A stretch of DNA of 64,000 nt, taken from contig JAKLNE010000023.1 of the NCBI GenBank assembly GCA_022814615.1, forward strand, positions 124,001 through 188,000, in the 5' to 3' direction. Position numbers and translations under genes: made by a program. Below the pieces are notes generated by a model. That model did not search any database, was not told the DNA's origin, and saw nothing but the letters and a program-made list of their open reading frames with translations. This stretch comes from Waltergamsia citrina (taxonomy: Eukaryota; Ascomycota; Sordariomycetes; Hypocreales; Bionectriaceae). Shown in pieces: positions 25,687 through 36,515 of this stretch; the stretch's first letter is position 1, and the number at the start of each line of letters is the position of its first letter.

Positions 25687-26069
25687 CTTGCCGGTCTGTG
25701 ATGGTGCAGGTTGAGACTCGTGAAGTTGGCTTGCAAAAATTGGGCGAAATGGAGAAAGTGTGTGCCACTAGGGCTGGTTGGTGGGCGCAAGTTGGATGGC
25801 CAATCAGAGTGTGCTGCATCTGCAAAAGAGCGGTGGAATTATTTCCCGCGCAGAAGTTTGTGGGAATATTTTTTCACTCTCGACGGTGCGTGCCCCACCT
25901 TTCCTGTAGCTTTAGCCACATTTAGAGTAAGTGCCACAAGTGGCTGGTAACGAATCGCGTCGCGTATCTCCCAGACGCGGCTTAAGAACTGATTGACTGG
26001 AAATAGTTTCGCGAATCTTTTAGGACCAGATATCTTAATATTACGTCGTACCTCGACTCTACTTGGACC
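25687..26069. promoter_or_regulatory. Divergent promoter region between RPS6 and CTF8
   Basis: Only 383 bp separate the two start codons, which point away from each other. Both promoters must lie here or overlap. No TATA box is obvious. The shared region couples a very highly expressed gene to a low-level cohesion gene. Confidence 0.6.
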
Positions 26070-26516
26070 ATGGATTCAATCAAAGTCTCTCCGCCGTCTA
26101 AAAAGGCCTCGGAAACGCTCAGCCCTCTGCCTAAAACGGTTCAAACACCCTCAGGTCTCGCCTTGCTTGAGCTTCAAGGTGTTATCAACCTTCCAAAGGA
26201 TGCAAACGGGGACCCTCTGAACGACTTCAATTTTGGCAAGCTTGTGTTCCCTGATTACAATCCCGATGCTATCGGCTCAGGCTGGATGAAGCGAGTCTAT
26301 ATGTACATTGGCCAGCACCAGCGTTTAAACGGAGAAGTCAAGAAGCTGCCTAAAGCTGTGGCGGTGATTCGCCGGAAGCAGAATACCGCTACAGACGCAG
26401 CGCAAAGCTCTGAGGACACGGACTCAGATGGCTTAGAGGTTGTCGAAATCATCAAGTACAAGCTTATGTTTGCCGGGCGGCCAGAACCAGTAGGAACGGC
26501 GCATGCTCCATCTTGA
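26070..26516 (+). CDS. CTF8: Chromosome transmission fidelity protein 8 (Ctf18-RFC subunit)
   Basis: Single exon, 148 aa. The protein contains the Ctf8 signature series: SGLALLELQGVINLP, GKLVFPDYNP, WMKRVYMYIGQHQRL, EVKKLPKAVAVIRRK, and the terminal block IIKYKLMFAGRPEPVGT. Ctf8 with Dcc1 and Ctf18 forms the alternative clamp loader that loads PCNA at forks and supports sister-chromatid cohesion. The start at 26070 gives a short Ser/Lys/Pro-rich leader before the conserved core. It is divergent from RPS6 and convergent with DPH1. Confidence 0.92.
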   Translation: MDSIKVSPPSKKASETLSPLPKTVQTPSGLALLELQGVINLPKDANGDPLNDFNFGKLVFPDYNPDAIGSGWMKRVYMYIGQHQRLNGEVKKLPKAVAVIRRKQNTATDAAQSSEDTDSDGLEVVEIIKYKLMFAGRPEPVGTAHAPS

Positions 26517-26832
26517 GCTGAAAAGCCGATTGCAAAGGTCCAACAATTATCACTATGGCATATCTCATCAATCATGCGCTTGTCGTGATACAAGAGTTGC
26601 AACTGAGAACGTGCGTGGTTCTTCAGTCTCTGTTGGAGCCCCTCACGTCCAGAGGCTTCATATCAAGCCTATCCCCATCCCAGAGAAGGATCCGCTCTAT
26701 CCTCTCTTTATGAGATCGCTCCATCACTGGGCTTATACTCTTCTTCAAGCACACAGTTTTGAGGGGCGATTTCTCGACATACGCCTAGAAGCCGGGCCAA
26801 ATTTATGGGAGGTCAAGGAATTAGACGCCTAG
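26503..26832 (+). CDS. Doubtful small ORF overlapping the CTF8 3' end
   Basis: An open frame of 109 codons starts 14 nt before the CTF8 stop in the +1 frame. Its second half (LHIKPIPIPEKDPLYPLFMR onward) reads like protein, with no low-complexity bias, but I recognise no family. It might be the 3' exon of a separate small gene, an unusual CTF8 extension, or chance coding within the CTF8 3' UTR. No splice sites linking it in frame to CTF8 were found. Confidence 0.25.
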   Translation: MLHLELKSRLQRSNNYHYGISHQSCACRDTRVATENVRGSSVSVGAPHVQRLHIKPIPIPEKDPLYPLFMRSLHHWAYTLLQAHSFEGRFLDIRLEAGPNLWEVKELDA

Positions 26833-27048
26833 CAGAACGCAGACCGATGATCCACAGCATACCTTACTAAAGGGAAGCCAAAGAATATCGCCTGAAGCGA
26901 AGGGCGAGCGAACATTCTTCGGCAAAGAGACCTTGAAGAAGGCTCAAATGGCGCCACTTAGTTTCTGCGGGGAATGGCTAAAGACAATTGCAACTTGAGA
27001 TGAGTACCCAGGCATTCTTTGTTTTGAATTAGGCCTCTTTTGCCTGTG
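26833..27048. other. Convergent 3' region between CTF8 and DPH1
   Basis: Short spacer expected to contain both transcript ends. No gene seen. Confidence 0.6.
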
Positions 27049-28518
27049 CTACGTGGAGCCCCCAACATCTATTTCTCTTGTTCTCCCTAGGCCTTCCTTC
27101 CCGTAATAGTCCATGGGATATGCTTCCTTGCCCCATTCTTCCTTCACATCAAGTGCCACAAGCGCTTCATAAGGGGTGAGCAGCGGCCGCGGGAAAGCAT
27201 ATCCCCAGTCAATACTCAACCGCGGGCATGCGACCTGAACCCAACATTCCACATCACTCATCAGAGCCAGCTTGCCCGGGAAGATTTCGCTCAGCAGGAG
27301 GTTCACGAACGGGATCCCGCGTTCCCTCAGGCGGCGTTCAATGAGAGCCATGGTATGAGGGTTTCCCTGCCTGCCGAGCGAGCCCAAGATAAGACCCCAT
27401 TTGCGTGCTGTTCGGGCACCCGTGATGGCTGTGCGGCGGAGCGATTGCATCTCGTCGTGACCATAAGTCTCACGAGTGAGCTTCCTTGAGTAAGGATCGT
27501 ATCGGTAGGCCGGAATAGAAGGATTATGAATCATGATGCTCTCCAGATGGAAACGGCCATCTCCGAGATACAGGATAATGTCGACGGTGTCCTCATCTTT
27601 AAGACGTGGTGATGTGCAACCAAGAATCTCCCCCTTACTTAGCGGTGCAATCTGTGGCACCAGCACCTTGAAGCCAGCCCGCTCCAGGCTGCTTTTGACG
27701 CCGTGAATGGTGGCGTTGAACTGTATGGTTCCGACTACGGCAACAGTCTTGCCGGTAGCGAAGTTGCGCTCAAGCGAGGCGAGCAAGTGAGAAGTGTCGA
27801 TGCTAATATCTACAAAGACATAGAGAGTCTTGATCTTGGTGACGTCCACGGGAATCAGGCAGCTATGGGCGTAGTGCACAAGCAAGTCGCAACCAAGGGC
27901 ACGGGCTGTGTAGTCGTCTATACAACAAGCACCATAGGTAACATCCCCCATAATTAGAGTCTCAATACCGGGGCAAAACTGCTGCAGTATGTCCGATATG
28001 GTGGTAGCAAAGAGAAGCAGACCCTCGGGCATCTGGAGGGCAACCTTCTTGGCGCCTGAGGTGCGGATGCGATGGATGGTCTTGGGGATCTCGAAGCTGT
28101 AATTTGCTGGTAACAAGGCGATGGCAGCCTTAAGATTTGGATCTTCCAAGATGTCCTTGGGGACTTGGTTCAAGAGACGTGGCGCCCTTCGAGGTTTCGT
28201 CGCTATCAAACCATGAAGTTAGGTTAGGAATCAAATGACATGAGAGAAAGACGCACCTCGGACTACACGGCCATCGTCCCCATTTGATGTACCCTCATTC
28301 TTAGCCACCGCGCCTTCAGCTGCTGCTCTCCGCCCTACAAATCTCTTTTTGGGTTGTTTGACAGCATTTTCAGGGCCCAGAGACGGGGTCGGCTCAGTCT
28401 CTGTGGTGGCTGTTGACGTTGATGGTGGGGGACCCTGATTGGGTTGTGCCTCATAATTTTGTGCCTCTTCGATATCTGCGGCAATGCCCAAGTCTGTTTG
28501 AGCACGATCTTCCTCCAT
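27049..28518 (-). CDS. DPH1: Diphthamide synthesis subunit 1 (3-amino-3-carboxypropyl transfer to eEF2)
   Basis: Exons 28518-28257 and 28202-27049 with a 54-nt intron (GTGCGT donor, CCTAAC branch, GATAG acceptor) give 471 aa. The N-terminal about 90 residues are disordered and Pro/Thr/Glu-rich. The catalytic body begins near PRRAPRLLNQVP. Three cysteines expected to hold the [4Fe-4S] cluster are visible: Cys180 in GDVTYGACC, Cys283 in EILGCTSP and Cys413 in VQVACPRLSIDWG. With Dph2 the enzyme uses S-adenosylmethionine non-canonically to transfer an aminocarboxypropyl group to a histidine of elongation factor 2, the first step of diphthamide formation in the cytosol. An in-frame ATG exists upstream at 28644, but the 28518 start fits known family N-termini better. 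Confidence 0.95.
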
Positions 28519-28951
28519 GATTAACTGAATGCGATCTCTTCTTGAAATCAGGATTTTTATCGATAGGAAGAGAGGGAAGTCGAATATACTTTGGGTGAAA
28601 GAAGGTTGAAGTGGGATGAGGACTAAGGAAAGAGATGACTCCAATTAATTCCCTTCCCGTTTGGGAAGCAGACTTTTATCCCACCAATTCTCTCCTCTCC
28701 AGTGTCCAAACTCATTTTCCCCTCCGACACAAACAAGCAGCCTATTAGTATTTTAAGAAACTTCAAATTCTCTTCACATTTTGGTTTGTCATATAATTGT
28801 TGTATGAAACGTTATCATTACTATTGTTTGTGCAATGCATACACTCATTGCCACGGATTTACAGGATATTACGCTTTGCTTAGCCACTAGTACTTCCACC
28901 ATCAGTGACCATCATCTAGTATTAGCAAGCTACTGAAACCCCCCGAACCAT
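28519..28951. other. DPH1 promoter and 3' flank of the epimerase
   Basis: The two genes are in tandem on the minus strand. The region 28680-28900 is AT-rich and without a supported gene. Confidence 0.5.
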
Positions 28952-30244
28952 TTACTCGTCATCGCCGACCCTGAAGTGGTATCGTGCCCGGAACGTGTAA
29001 GGGTCGTCGCCAGGGCCGAAGATCTGCTTCTTGGTCCTCCCCCACGATGGGTTGTTGATGCCATCAATGTAGTCCTGGGGCTCGAGCACGACGCAACCGT
29101 ACTGCGGAATGACGCGCGGGAAGTCTGGGTCGTCGAAGATACCCTGAGACTCCTTGAGCGTCAGAACGCCACCGGGGCCGCTGCATGTGTAGACTTGGAA
29201 AGCGTCCTGGTCGCTGTACACGTCAACGGCGATACCTGACCACTCCGACGAGAGGGTGAGGACGGGGCTGTGCGTGCGCCAGTCGTAGGAGCCGAGATCC
29301 TGGCGGTTGACGGTCCAGCAGTTGTCTGCGAATTGTCAGTCAGTGAACATGACTTGCCAGTCAAAGAACAAATTCAAGCGTTCTGGCTTCGACTTACCAT
29401 AACCGGTACAGTTGTGCCCGCAGTTACCGTGGATCTCATCATCGTCGAAAGAGGCTCCAATCTGCTTCGGCTTGCTCCAAAAGTCATTAACAGAGCCCTT
29501 CTCGTTGGCGAGAATCTCTCCGGTGGGGATGAGGATGTTGTCAACAGCCACGCGCTGGCCGCTGTAGGGCATGTGCATGGTGTGGTTCAGCGCCGAGCTG
29601 GTCTCGTTGTTGGCGAATCCGTCAAGGTTCCAGTAGGTGTGGCTAGTGAGCATGATGGGCGTCTTCTTGGTGGTGGAAAAAGCGGTGATGCTAATGTCCC
29701 AGTCCATGCCGTCCAGGTGGTAGGTCACGTACGAGATAACCTCGCCGGGGAAACCCTCCTTGCCGTCGGGGTCGACAATGGAGAAGGTCAAGCTGGAGTC
29801 GGTGTGGGAGACAACTGTGAAGTTGCGGTAACCCCAGCCATCGCTACCACCGTGGAGAGTGGTGATGCCGTCGGGATGCTCCTTGGTCGGGTGCTCGTTG
29901 CGATTGGTTTGGTATTCCTTACCATCGATCTCGAACGTGCCGTTCTTGATACGGTTGGCATAGCGGCCGGGGATGTCGCCGAAGTTGGGGTGCTCCTCAT
30001 CGACGGTATAATGGGTAGCGTTGTCCCATCCGGCGACAATGTCGCGCTCAATGCCGTACTTGTCCTTGATGTACAAGTCGGAGATGGCACCGCCATACGG
30101 AACGAAGCCGGCCTTGATCCCCTTGCTCTCGATCCAGTACTTGCCGTTCTTGTCAGGCTCGGGCTTCTTGTCCTTCGCAGTCGCGCCCAGAGCGGGCAGC
30201 GACAGGGCCGCAGCCAGGGTGACGAGCTGGCTCTTGAGCTGCAT
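28952..30244 (-). CDS. Secreted aldose 1-epimerase (mutarotase)
   Basis: Exons 30244-29398 and 29325-28952 with a 72-nt intron give 406 aa. A signal peptide is visible (MQLKSQLVTLAAALSLPALG), so the enzyme is exported. Galactose-mutarotase fold landmarks are present: NRIKNGTFEIDGKEY, the catalytic His in TTLHGGSDGWGYRNF, the second His in SHTYWNLDG, and the C-terminal Glu in VVLEPQDYIDGINNP. Several N-glycosylation sequons (for example NATH, NGTF, NETS, NHTM) support secretion. It interconverts alpha and beta anomers of aldoses such as galactose or glucose, presumably helping use of sugars released outside the cell. A long open frame on the opposite strand is a codon-bias shadow. Confidence 0.94.
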
Positions 30245-30404
30245 ATTGACTCGCGAGCTCTTTCTGGTCTCTCAATGGCTCTGTCTTATACTTTGGCTAG
30301 AAGAAGAGCTTGGAAGGTCTTGCCAATGGTAGCTTAACAGGACGACACAACAGGGTTGCGGTGGGAGTACAGCTTCGGCCCCAATGCTGGGGGGGAGGGC
30401 CGTG

Positions 30405-30410
30405 TTTATA
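30405..30410 (-). promoter_or_regulatory. TATA-like box of the aldose epimerase
   Basis: On the minus strand this reads TATAAA within CTTATAAACAC, about 160 bp upstream of the epimerase ATG. It is a plausible TATA box for a regulated secreted enzyme. Position is suggestive only. Confidence 0.4.
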
Positions 30411-30540
30411 AGCGAAGACAAGGTATAAGCGCACGACTCACCTCTGCCTCGCTTGCCCCCGGCTAACAGAAGCTCGTGTGTAAGCTGCATCCTTCCCGGT
30501 CTTCTTTGCGGAGAGTTCTCCATGTCGCCATATTAACCGC

Positions 30541-30551
30541 GTGGGGTGGGG
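30541..30551. promoter_or_regulatory. Possible CreA/Cre1 carbon-repressor sites
   Basis: Two overlapping GTGGGG matches to the SYGGRG consensus occur here, and a CTGGGG lies near 30387, all upstream of the epimerase. Carbon catabolite repression would make sense for this gene. The motif is short and frequent, so this is weak. Confidence 0.25.
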
Positions 30552-32300
30552 AGCAAGGGACAAGGGACATGGGGGGAGAGGAATGGGACGATCATGACCC
30601 GAGAGGTAAACACCACAAAAGATCCAGGAAACTACGCAGACAATATCATTGGGCAGAACGACGCCGCTCTACGCTTACAAGCACATACCACGGATACTGG
30701 CGTCCGCCTGGCCCCCAGCTGCTTAGCTTCGGCACGACACCCAACAACCTGTATTATTATTGCCCGGAGATTGGGAGCTAGTCCCAGCCTGATTTTCTCC
30801 AATGCGCCCCAATGGCAGGACAGCTTGGCTTTCCCCGCGTGAAAAAGAGTCATGACATCAATTTCGGCCAGAATTACCCCGGTGACATTCTGTACAAGTG
30901 CTTGTAGGTGGGTGGTCAGTCCTGTGCTGTAACCATCACAAAAGCCCATCCTCTGGGCAACAGCCAACAACGAGTGGCTTGCGATACTGTCCCGCCCACT
31001 TCCGCTTCCCCTCACCACGACAGGTCGCTTCCAGGATACACATGCACAGCACATGGCGTCTTCCCTGTATTGAATTGACCAGAAAGCATGAAATCAGGGA
31101 AACCTGAAGATAGCATTGCGAACTAGACTGGGGTCGGGACACTCAACACAAAATGGGCTCGCTTGGAAATCGTTTAATTTCTTCCCTCCTCAACCTAACA
31201 GCTCTGGAATTAATCCACCACAAGGAGCTTCCATGCGGGGGCTTAGTGCCTGTTTTCCCGCGTGCGAGTCCCGCGCTCCGCATAATTATTTCCAGTAATA
31301 CTTATTCAGTAGTACTACTCATACCACATGGTAACATTGAGGTAATCAAACTCATGTTACATAGATACCATCACACGCAACTTAAAAGATTATCAGGGTC
31401 CGTCAGAATGTCTCATTGCTACATACCCATTTCAACTTGCTCTTGAATTTGGTCCCTTCAATTGGAAGCTTAAATGGCAACGCAATGGGCAGATCCTCTA
31501 GCACACTAAGCTCAAAGCACAGGCACCCAACGTGGAATAGTACTTAGAGACAGCGGCAGTCGTGGCCGAAGGAATGGCAGCCCATCGGCGTAAGCTACTG
31601 AATCAGTAGTTTTAATTTACCTTGGTTTATCCCCCCCAGCCCCCGCTCCCCGCATCCATCGGATGGGAACAAAAGGGCCGAAAGCCATTCCTGGGCCTTT
31701 AACCAGGCATGGCCGGCGAACCATGCCCAATGGCGAGCCCGTTAGCTGGATTCGCAGACCAAGAACCACTCTCCGAACGTGATGCTGAGATATTGTGTTG
31801 AGATGCATCTCGGAAGTCGGTCGTCCACATCCGCAAGGCTACCACACTGAATGGCTACGTGGTGCTCATTGTCTGTATGGTGACATCACGTCCACATTTC
31901 TGCTCGATGGTGCTTGGAGTTTGGATGATATTTCACATAGCAATTACCACGTATTGATGTTGGGCGTGGACATCATTGGAGCACCGCATCTACATGTACA
32001 TTCCCCCCAGCCTTCCGGCATGCAGCTTCAAAGTTGCGCTCTCTGTTTGGTTTGAGTAATCAAGGTGCGGAAAGTAGTAGTAGTAAGAGTAAATGCTTAT
32101 TCTCATGCTGACAGGAAACCACTCCCACTCCTTCTGGCGTTTATACAACACACCTTTGTCTGCTTCGACTAGCTGACTTGAATCGACACTTTGCAATTTA
32201 ACACATGCTTCCCCAAGGCCCTTGAGTCCGTCTATTACACCCAATTGCGGCACCTTCTCGCGAGCCGCTGGCTTTGTCGACGCCCGTCCTCGTTGCCGCT
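30552..32300. other. Intergenic DNA without recognised genes
   Basis: About 1.75 kb between the epimerase promoter and the 3' end of the V-ATPase subunit gene. Small open frames on both strands have no recognisable content. A CAGTAGTACTACT motif lies at 31308-31319. Confidence 0.5.
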
Positions 32301-34194
32301 TTATGCGTCGATGAGGTTCCCTTCCTCCTGCTGCTTGTTGTTGGCGTCCACATCGGCCTTCTGCTTGCCCTTCGACTTGGCCTCCTTCTGAGCACGCTGG
32401 TAGTACTCGTTGAGCACCTTGGCGGGGATACGGTTGAGGAGCTCCTTGGGGTAGATGCGGAGCAAGCTCCAGGCCAGATCCAGAGACTCGAAAATGGATC
32501 GAGACTCGTACGGGCCTTGAGCGATGAACTGGCGCTCGAACTTGTCGAGGAACTCCAGCGACAGCTTGTCCTCGGATGACAGAGCCTCCTCACCAACGAC
32601 AGCCTTCATGGCAGCCGCGTCACGACCGATGGCATACTTGGCGTAAAGCTGGTTCGAGACATCACCGTGGTCCCTGCGTGTCATACCCTCACCAATGGCA
32701 GACTTCATCAGTCGAGAGAGCGAAGGAAGCACGTTGATGGGCGGGTAGATGCCGCGGTTGTGCAGACCCTGATCGACGAAGATCTGTCCCTCCGTGATAT
32801 AACCAGTCAAGTCGGGAATAGGGTGGGTAATATCGTTGTTCGGCATGGTCAAGATAGGAATCTGTGTGATAGAGCCGTTACGGCCGTCGACACGACCAGC
32901 ACGTTCGTAGATGGTCGACAAATCCGTGTACATGTAACCGGGGAAACCACGACGACCGGGCACTTCTTCACGAGCAGCCGAGACCTCACGAAGAGCGTCA
33001 CAGTACGAAGACAGGTCAGTAAGAATGACCAGAATATGCTTCTCGAGCTGGTAGGCGTAGTACTCGGCGGTCGTAAGGGCAAGACGGGGAGTGATAATAC
33101 GTTCAATCCTAGAATACTCATCAGCAAACCGCCGGAGGGGAAACAGATCCGGAAGCCAACTCACGTAGGGTCATTGGCAAGGTTAAGGAACAGAGTGGTA
33201 CGCTCCAAGCTACCGTTCTGCTCAAAGTCGCGGGTGAAGAAACGGGCAGTTTCCAAGTTCACACCCATAGCACCGAAGACGATGGAGAAGTTGTCTTCGT
33301 GTCCATCGTGAGTGCCCTTGTTGGTGACACCCTGCTTTTGAACCAGACCAGCCTGTCGACAAATCTGGGCAGCAATCTCGTTGTGAGGTAGACCGGCGGC
33401 AGAGAAAATGGGAATCTTCTGGCCTCGAGCAATCGAGTTCATGGTGTCAATGGCCGAGACACCGGTTGAGATCATCTCCTCGGGGTATTCCTAACACTTG
33501 TCAGCCTGTCCGTCGTGGGTTGGTGAACGCAGCGCAGCAACGTACTCGTGAGTAAGGGTTAATGGGACTTCCGTTGATGTCGAGGTAGTCCTCAGCCAAC
33601 ACCTTAGGGCCCTTGTCGATAGCTCGTCCGGAACCATCGAAGATACGGCCCAACATGTCCTCGGAGACACCGATCTTTAGACTCTCACCAGTGAACTCGA
33701 CCCTCGTCTATAGCTTGTCTTAGCTTTGTTTCTTGCTTTAGGTACTCATAGAGCCTCCTCACCTTCTTAACATCAATACCAGAAGTTCCTTCGAACACCT
33801 ATCCAATGTATCGGTCAATATCTATCGAGATTTCGTGGCAATCGTGAGATAATACCTGAACGACGGCTCGGTCACCTATAGAACAAAGCTGAGTTAGAAA
33901 CCATTTTGAAGTACCATGAGAGCACCGTTATGTGCAGAATGTAGCGCATACCTCGAACTTCCAAAACACGACCGGAGCGTTCCATGCCATCAGGCAGGGT
34001 CAGCGTCACAATCTCGTCGAACTTGGGTTGCTTGACCTATTTCCAAAGCATATTAGATCATTCGTTTCCATCCATACATGGAAGGCAAGCCGTACATTTT
34101 CGAGAATGACCAGAGGACCGTTGATACCACCGATGGTATTGTACCGAACTCTCGGCACGATAGAGTACGACGACGACTCGCGCGGGTCACCCAT
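32301..34194 (-). CDS. VMA2: V-type H+-ATPase subunit B
   Basis: Seven exons: 34194-34096, 34036-33952, 33875-33856, 33798-33763, 33707-33546, 33490-33165 and 33108-32301, giving 511 aa, the family length. Introns are 55-76 nt. Exon 3 is only 20 nt (GDRAVVQ) and exon 4 only 36 nt (VFEGTSGIDVKK), yet both are required to keep the conserved sequence. Landmarks include YNTIGGINGPLVILEN, LGRIFDGSGRAIDKGP, YPEEMISTGVSAIDTMNS, GQKIPIFSAAGLPHNE, TIERIITPRLALTTAEY and ILTMPNNDITHPIPDLTGY. It is the non-catalytic nucleotide-binding subunit of the V1 sector, alternating with subunit A in the hexamer that drives vacuolar and endosomal acidification. Confidence 0.97.
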
Positions 34195-34874
34195 GGTGGG
34201 CAGAGCTGTTTTTGAGACGGAGGCCGAAGAAAGAAAAGATTCAAGGAGGAGGCGAAAGAGAAAATAGAGCACAGCCTTTGAAACAGCTGCCCCGGATTTC
34301 GAACTGTGGGCGTTGGGGAGGAGGGTTGGGGTTGAAGGTCGTGGTGACGGAGAAGAGGCGGAGCGACGACAAATGACCTCGTTAGCTTGCAACGCAATGG
34401 AGGTTGGTTTGGTTTGGTTTGGAGGAGGTCGAGCTTGCCCGGGACGGTTTGCTGGCACGGGACTGGCTGACTGGCTGGTTGCTGCTGGCTGTTACCCACT
34501 AAATCCACAGGTGGGGGCAATGGACAGCCTGAGCACCACTGACACTCTCTCCGTACAGAAGGACAAAGGTCGGTGACATCACATGACTGCTCTACCTGCA
34601 TGCTCATCCAGCATGCTGAAACAAATCGCTACACTGTCACGCGGACAATCATCTCGATGATATAAATGTTCAATGCTTCAATATGTACAGTTTATAAATT
34701 CATTGATATTGGAAACACTTCTACTATCGTACATCCCTCAATTTGCGGAGAGTACAGATAAGGTCGGCTTATGCAAGAGTAGTAGTAGAAAGAGTTGTTT
34801 GCTATCAGCAACATCGCTAATAGCGAGTTGGTTGTTATTTGGTATGCTTTAGATACGCCTTCAAATACACGAAT
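34195..34874. other. VMA2 promoter / HMG-CoA lyase 3' flank
   Basis: The genes are in tandem on the minus strand. The part next to the VMA2 start is pyrimidine-rich when read on the minus strand, as in many fungal leaders. A TAGTAGTAG run lies at 34779-34788. No gene seen. Confidence 0.5.
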
Positions 34875-36087
34875 TTAGGACTGCTTCGTAGCCTCAGCCG
34901 TTCCTCGCGCCCTAGCTCCCAGTACCGCCTTGCCCACCGTGCTCTCATTCGCCTTACCCAGCTCCCCCGTGATCCAAGCCCCAATATCTGCCATGGCATC
35001 CAAGTCTACGCCCGTGCTCATACCCAGCGTTTCCATAAAGTACACCATATTTTCCGTCGCCACATTACCCGTGGCGCCAGGGCTATAAGGGCAGCCGCCC
35101 AGTCCGCCGACGCTGCTATCAAACGTCCTCACGCCGTGCTCCAGAGAAACGGCCGTGTTGACCAGGGCTTGGCCGTAGGTATCGTGGAAGTGCATAGCAA
35201 TGTCCTCTGTCCGGATACCTGCCGCACCCAAACTCCTCAGGAGCATGCTCGTGCGAGGCGCTGTGCCCATACCAGTCGTATCACCCAAAGAGATCTCATC
35301 CGCGCCAGACTCCAGCAGATCCGTAGCAATCTCCGCAACCCTATGCGGGTCAACCTCGAACCCTTCAAAGGGGCAGCCCAGAACCACAGAGATGTAGGCG
35401 CGAACACGCATACCCAGACCCTTGGCGTCCTGGATGACGGCCTTGAAGCGCTCCAGAGACGTCTGGATGTCGCAGTTTAGGTTCTTCTGAGAGAAGCTCT
35501 CTGTAGCAGCGGCGAACACGGCGACCTCAATGGCCGGCTTTTGGACCGCCTCGCCAGCCTTTGCGGGTTCCATCTGAGTTGAGTAGGCATCGGAGTTTTG
35601 CTTGAGGAGAGCGGCGGCATTCTCTAGGCCTTTCGTGTTGGGGGCTAGGAAGGAGTAGGACACGGGGACGGGCGCTTGGATCTTCTGCTGTAGGATATGC
35701 TGAAGTATATCGCTCGAATTGGCCATCTAATATCGAAAGTTCACGTTAGCAAAATTGCTTCAATCCATACTTCACTTGCGACGGCATATCCAAAACCCGC
35801 GGCCCTAGAAGAGCTTCCCATACCTGAGGAACCCATTTCGGCGACACGAAAGACCCAGCCTCAATGGTAGAAAGACCAGTCCTCGCCAATCTCTCAATCA
35901 GCTCAATCTTAGTGTTGAGCGGAATCGTCGTTTTCTCGTTTTGCAAGCCATCGCGAGGCCCGACCTCTACCAGCTTGACGTGGTTGTCTGCGGCAGCTTG
36001 CTGTGTGCTTGCGGTCGCGAAGCTTCGCTGGAAGCGCATGGGGCTCCTCCTGCAAGCCCTGCAGACTGCTGTTCGAAGGAGGGTCAT
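34875..36087 (-). CDS. Hydroxymethylglutaryl-CoA lyase, mitochondrial
   Basis: Exons 36087-35824 and 35726-34875 with a 97-nt intron give 371 aa. The basic N-terminus with few acidic residues (MTLLRTAVCRACRRSPMRF) looks like a mitochondrial presequence. The TIM-barrel begins VKLVEVGPRDGLQNE, with catalytic Arg45 and metal ligand Asp46. His267 and His269 (MHFHDTYG) are metal ligands. The active-site loop GGLGGCPYSPGATGN carries Cys300. The enzyme cleaves HMG-CoA to acetyl-CoA and acetoacetate, the last step of leucine breakdown. The exon junction SPKWVPQ / MANSSDIL falls in a conserved segment and supports the intron. Confidence 0.95.
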
Positions 36088-36515
36088 CTTTGCGATTGTT
36101 GTGAGCCGGAGGATCGTGCTTCAATGGTATGGAAGTTGTTCTGGGAAAAGCTTAAGCCAGGGTGAGGAGAAGTTGGTTGTTCTCGGTTGTTGATCCAAGG
36201 TTGTCGTTCGCCTATCGTCGGCTCTCAATTCCGAACACGCGAGACCACCTATTACAACAGCCGTAAAGGCCGAAAAGGAGACAATATCAACACAAGAGTA
36301 AATTAACTACAAGAAATTTCACCATGGAGATTAAGTAAACAGTTCATCTACAGAAATTGGTATTGGTTTTTTCAACATTAAAAGCGCATTCGGCTAAAAG
36401 CTTTATAAAGAAGATACAGCCCCTTTCCTTTTTGGTTTTGAGAGCAGGCTACTGCAGAATTCTGTACTTGAACATCAAAGTCCCAAGCCATGTAAAACAT
36501 CTCGTGACAATGCGT
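36088..36515. other. HMG-CoA lyase promoter / alpha-tubulin 3' flank
   Basis: Tandem minus-strand genes. The region from 36290 to 36490 is AT-rich and likely contains the tubulin 3' UTR. No gene seen. Confidence 0.55.

Noticed and set aside
28519..28644. N-terminal extension of Dph1 from an upstream in-frame ATG
   Set aside because: It would add a hydrophobic segment not expected for a cytosolic enzyme. The ATG at 28518 is more consistent with the family.
29270..30337. 355-codon open frame antisense to the aldose epimerase
   Set aside because: It mirrors the epimerase exon. Strong third-position G/C bias of the real gene keeps the opposite strand open. No domain is recognisable.
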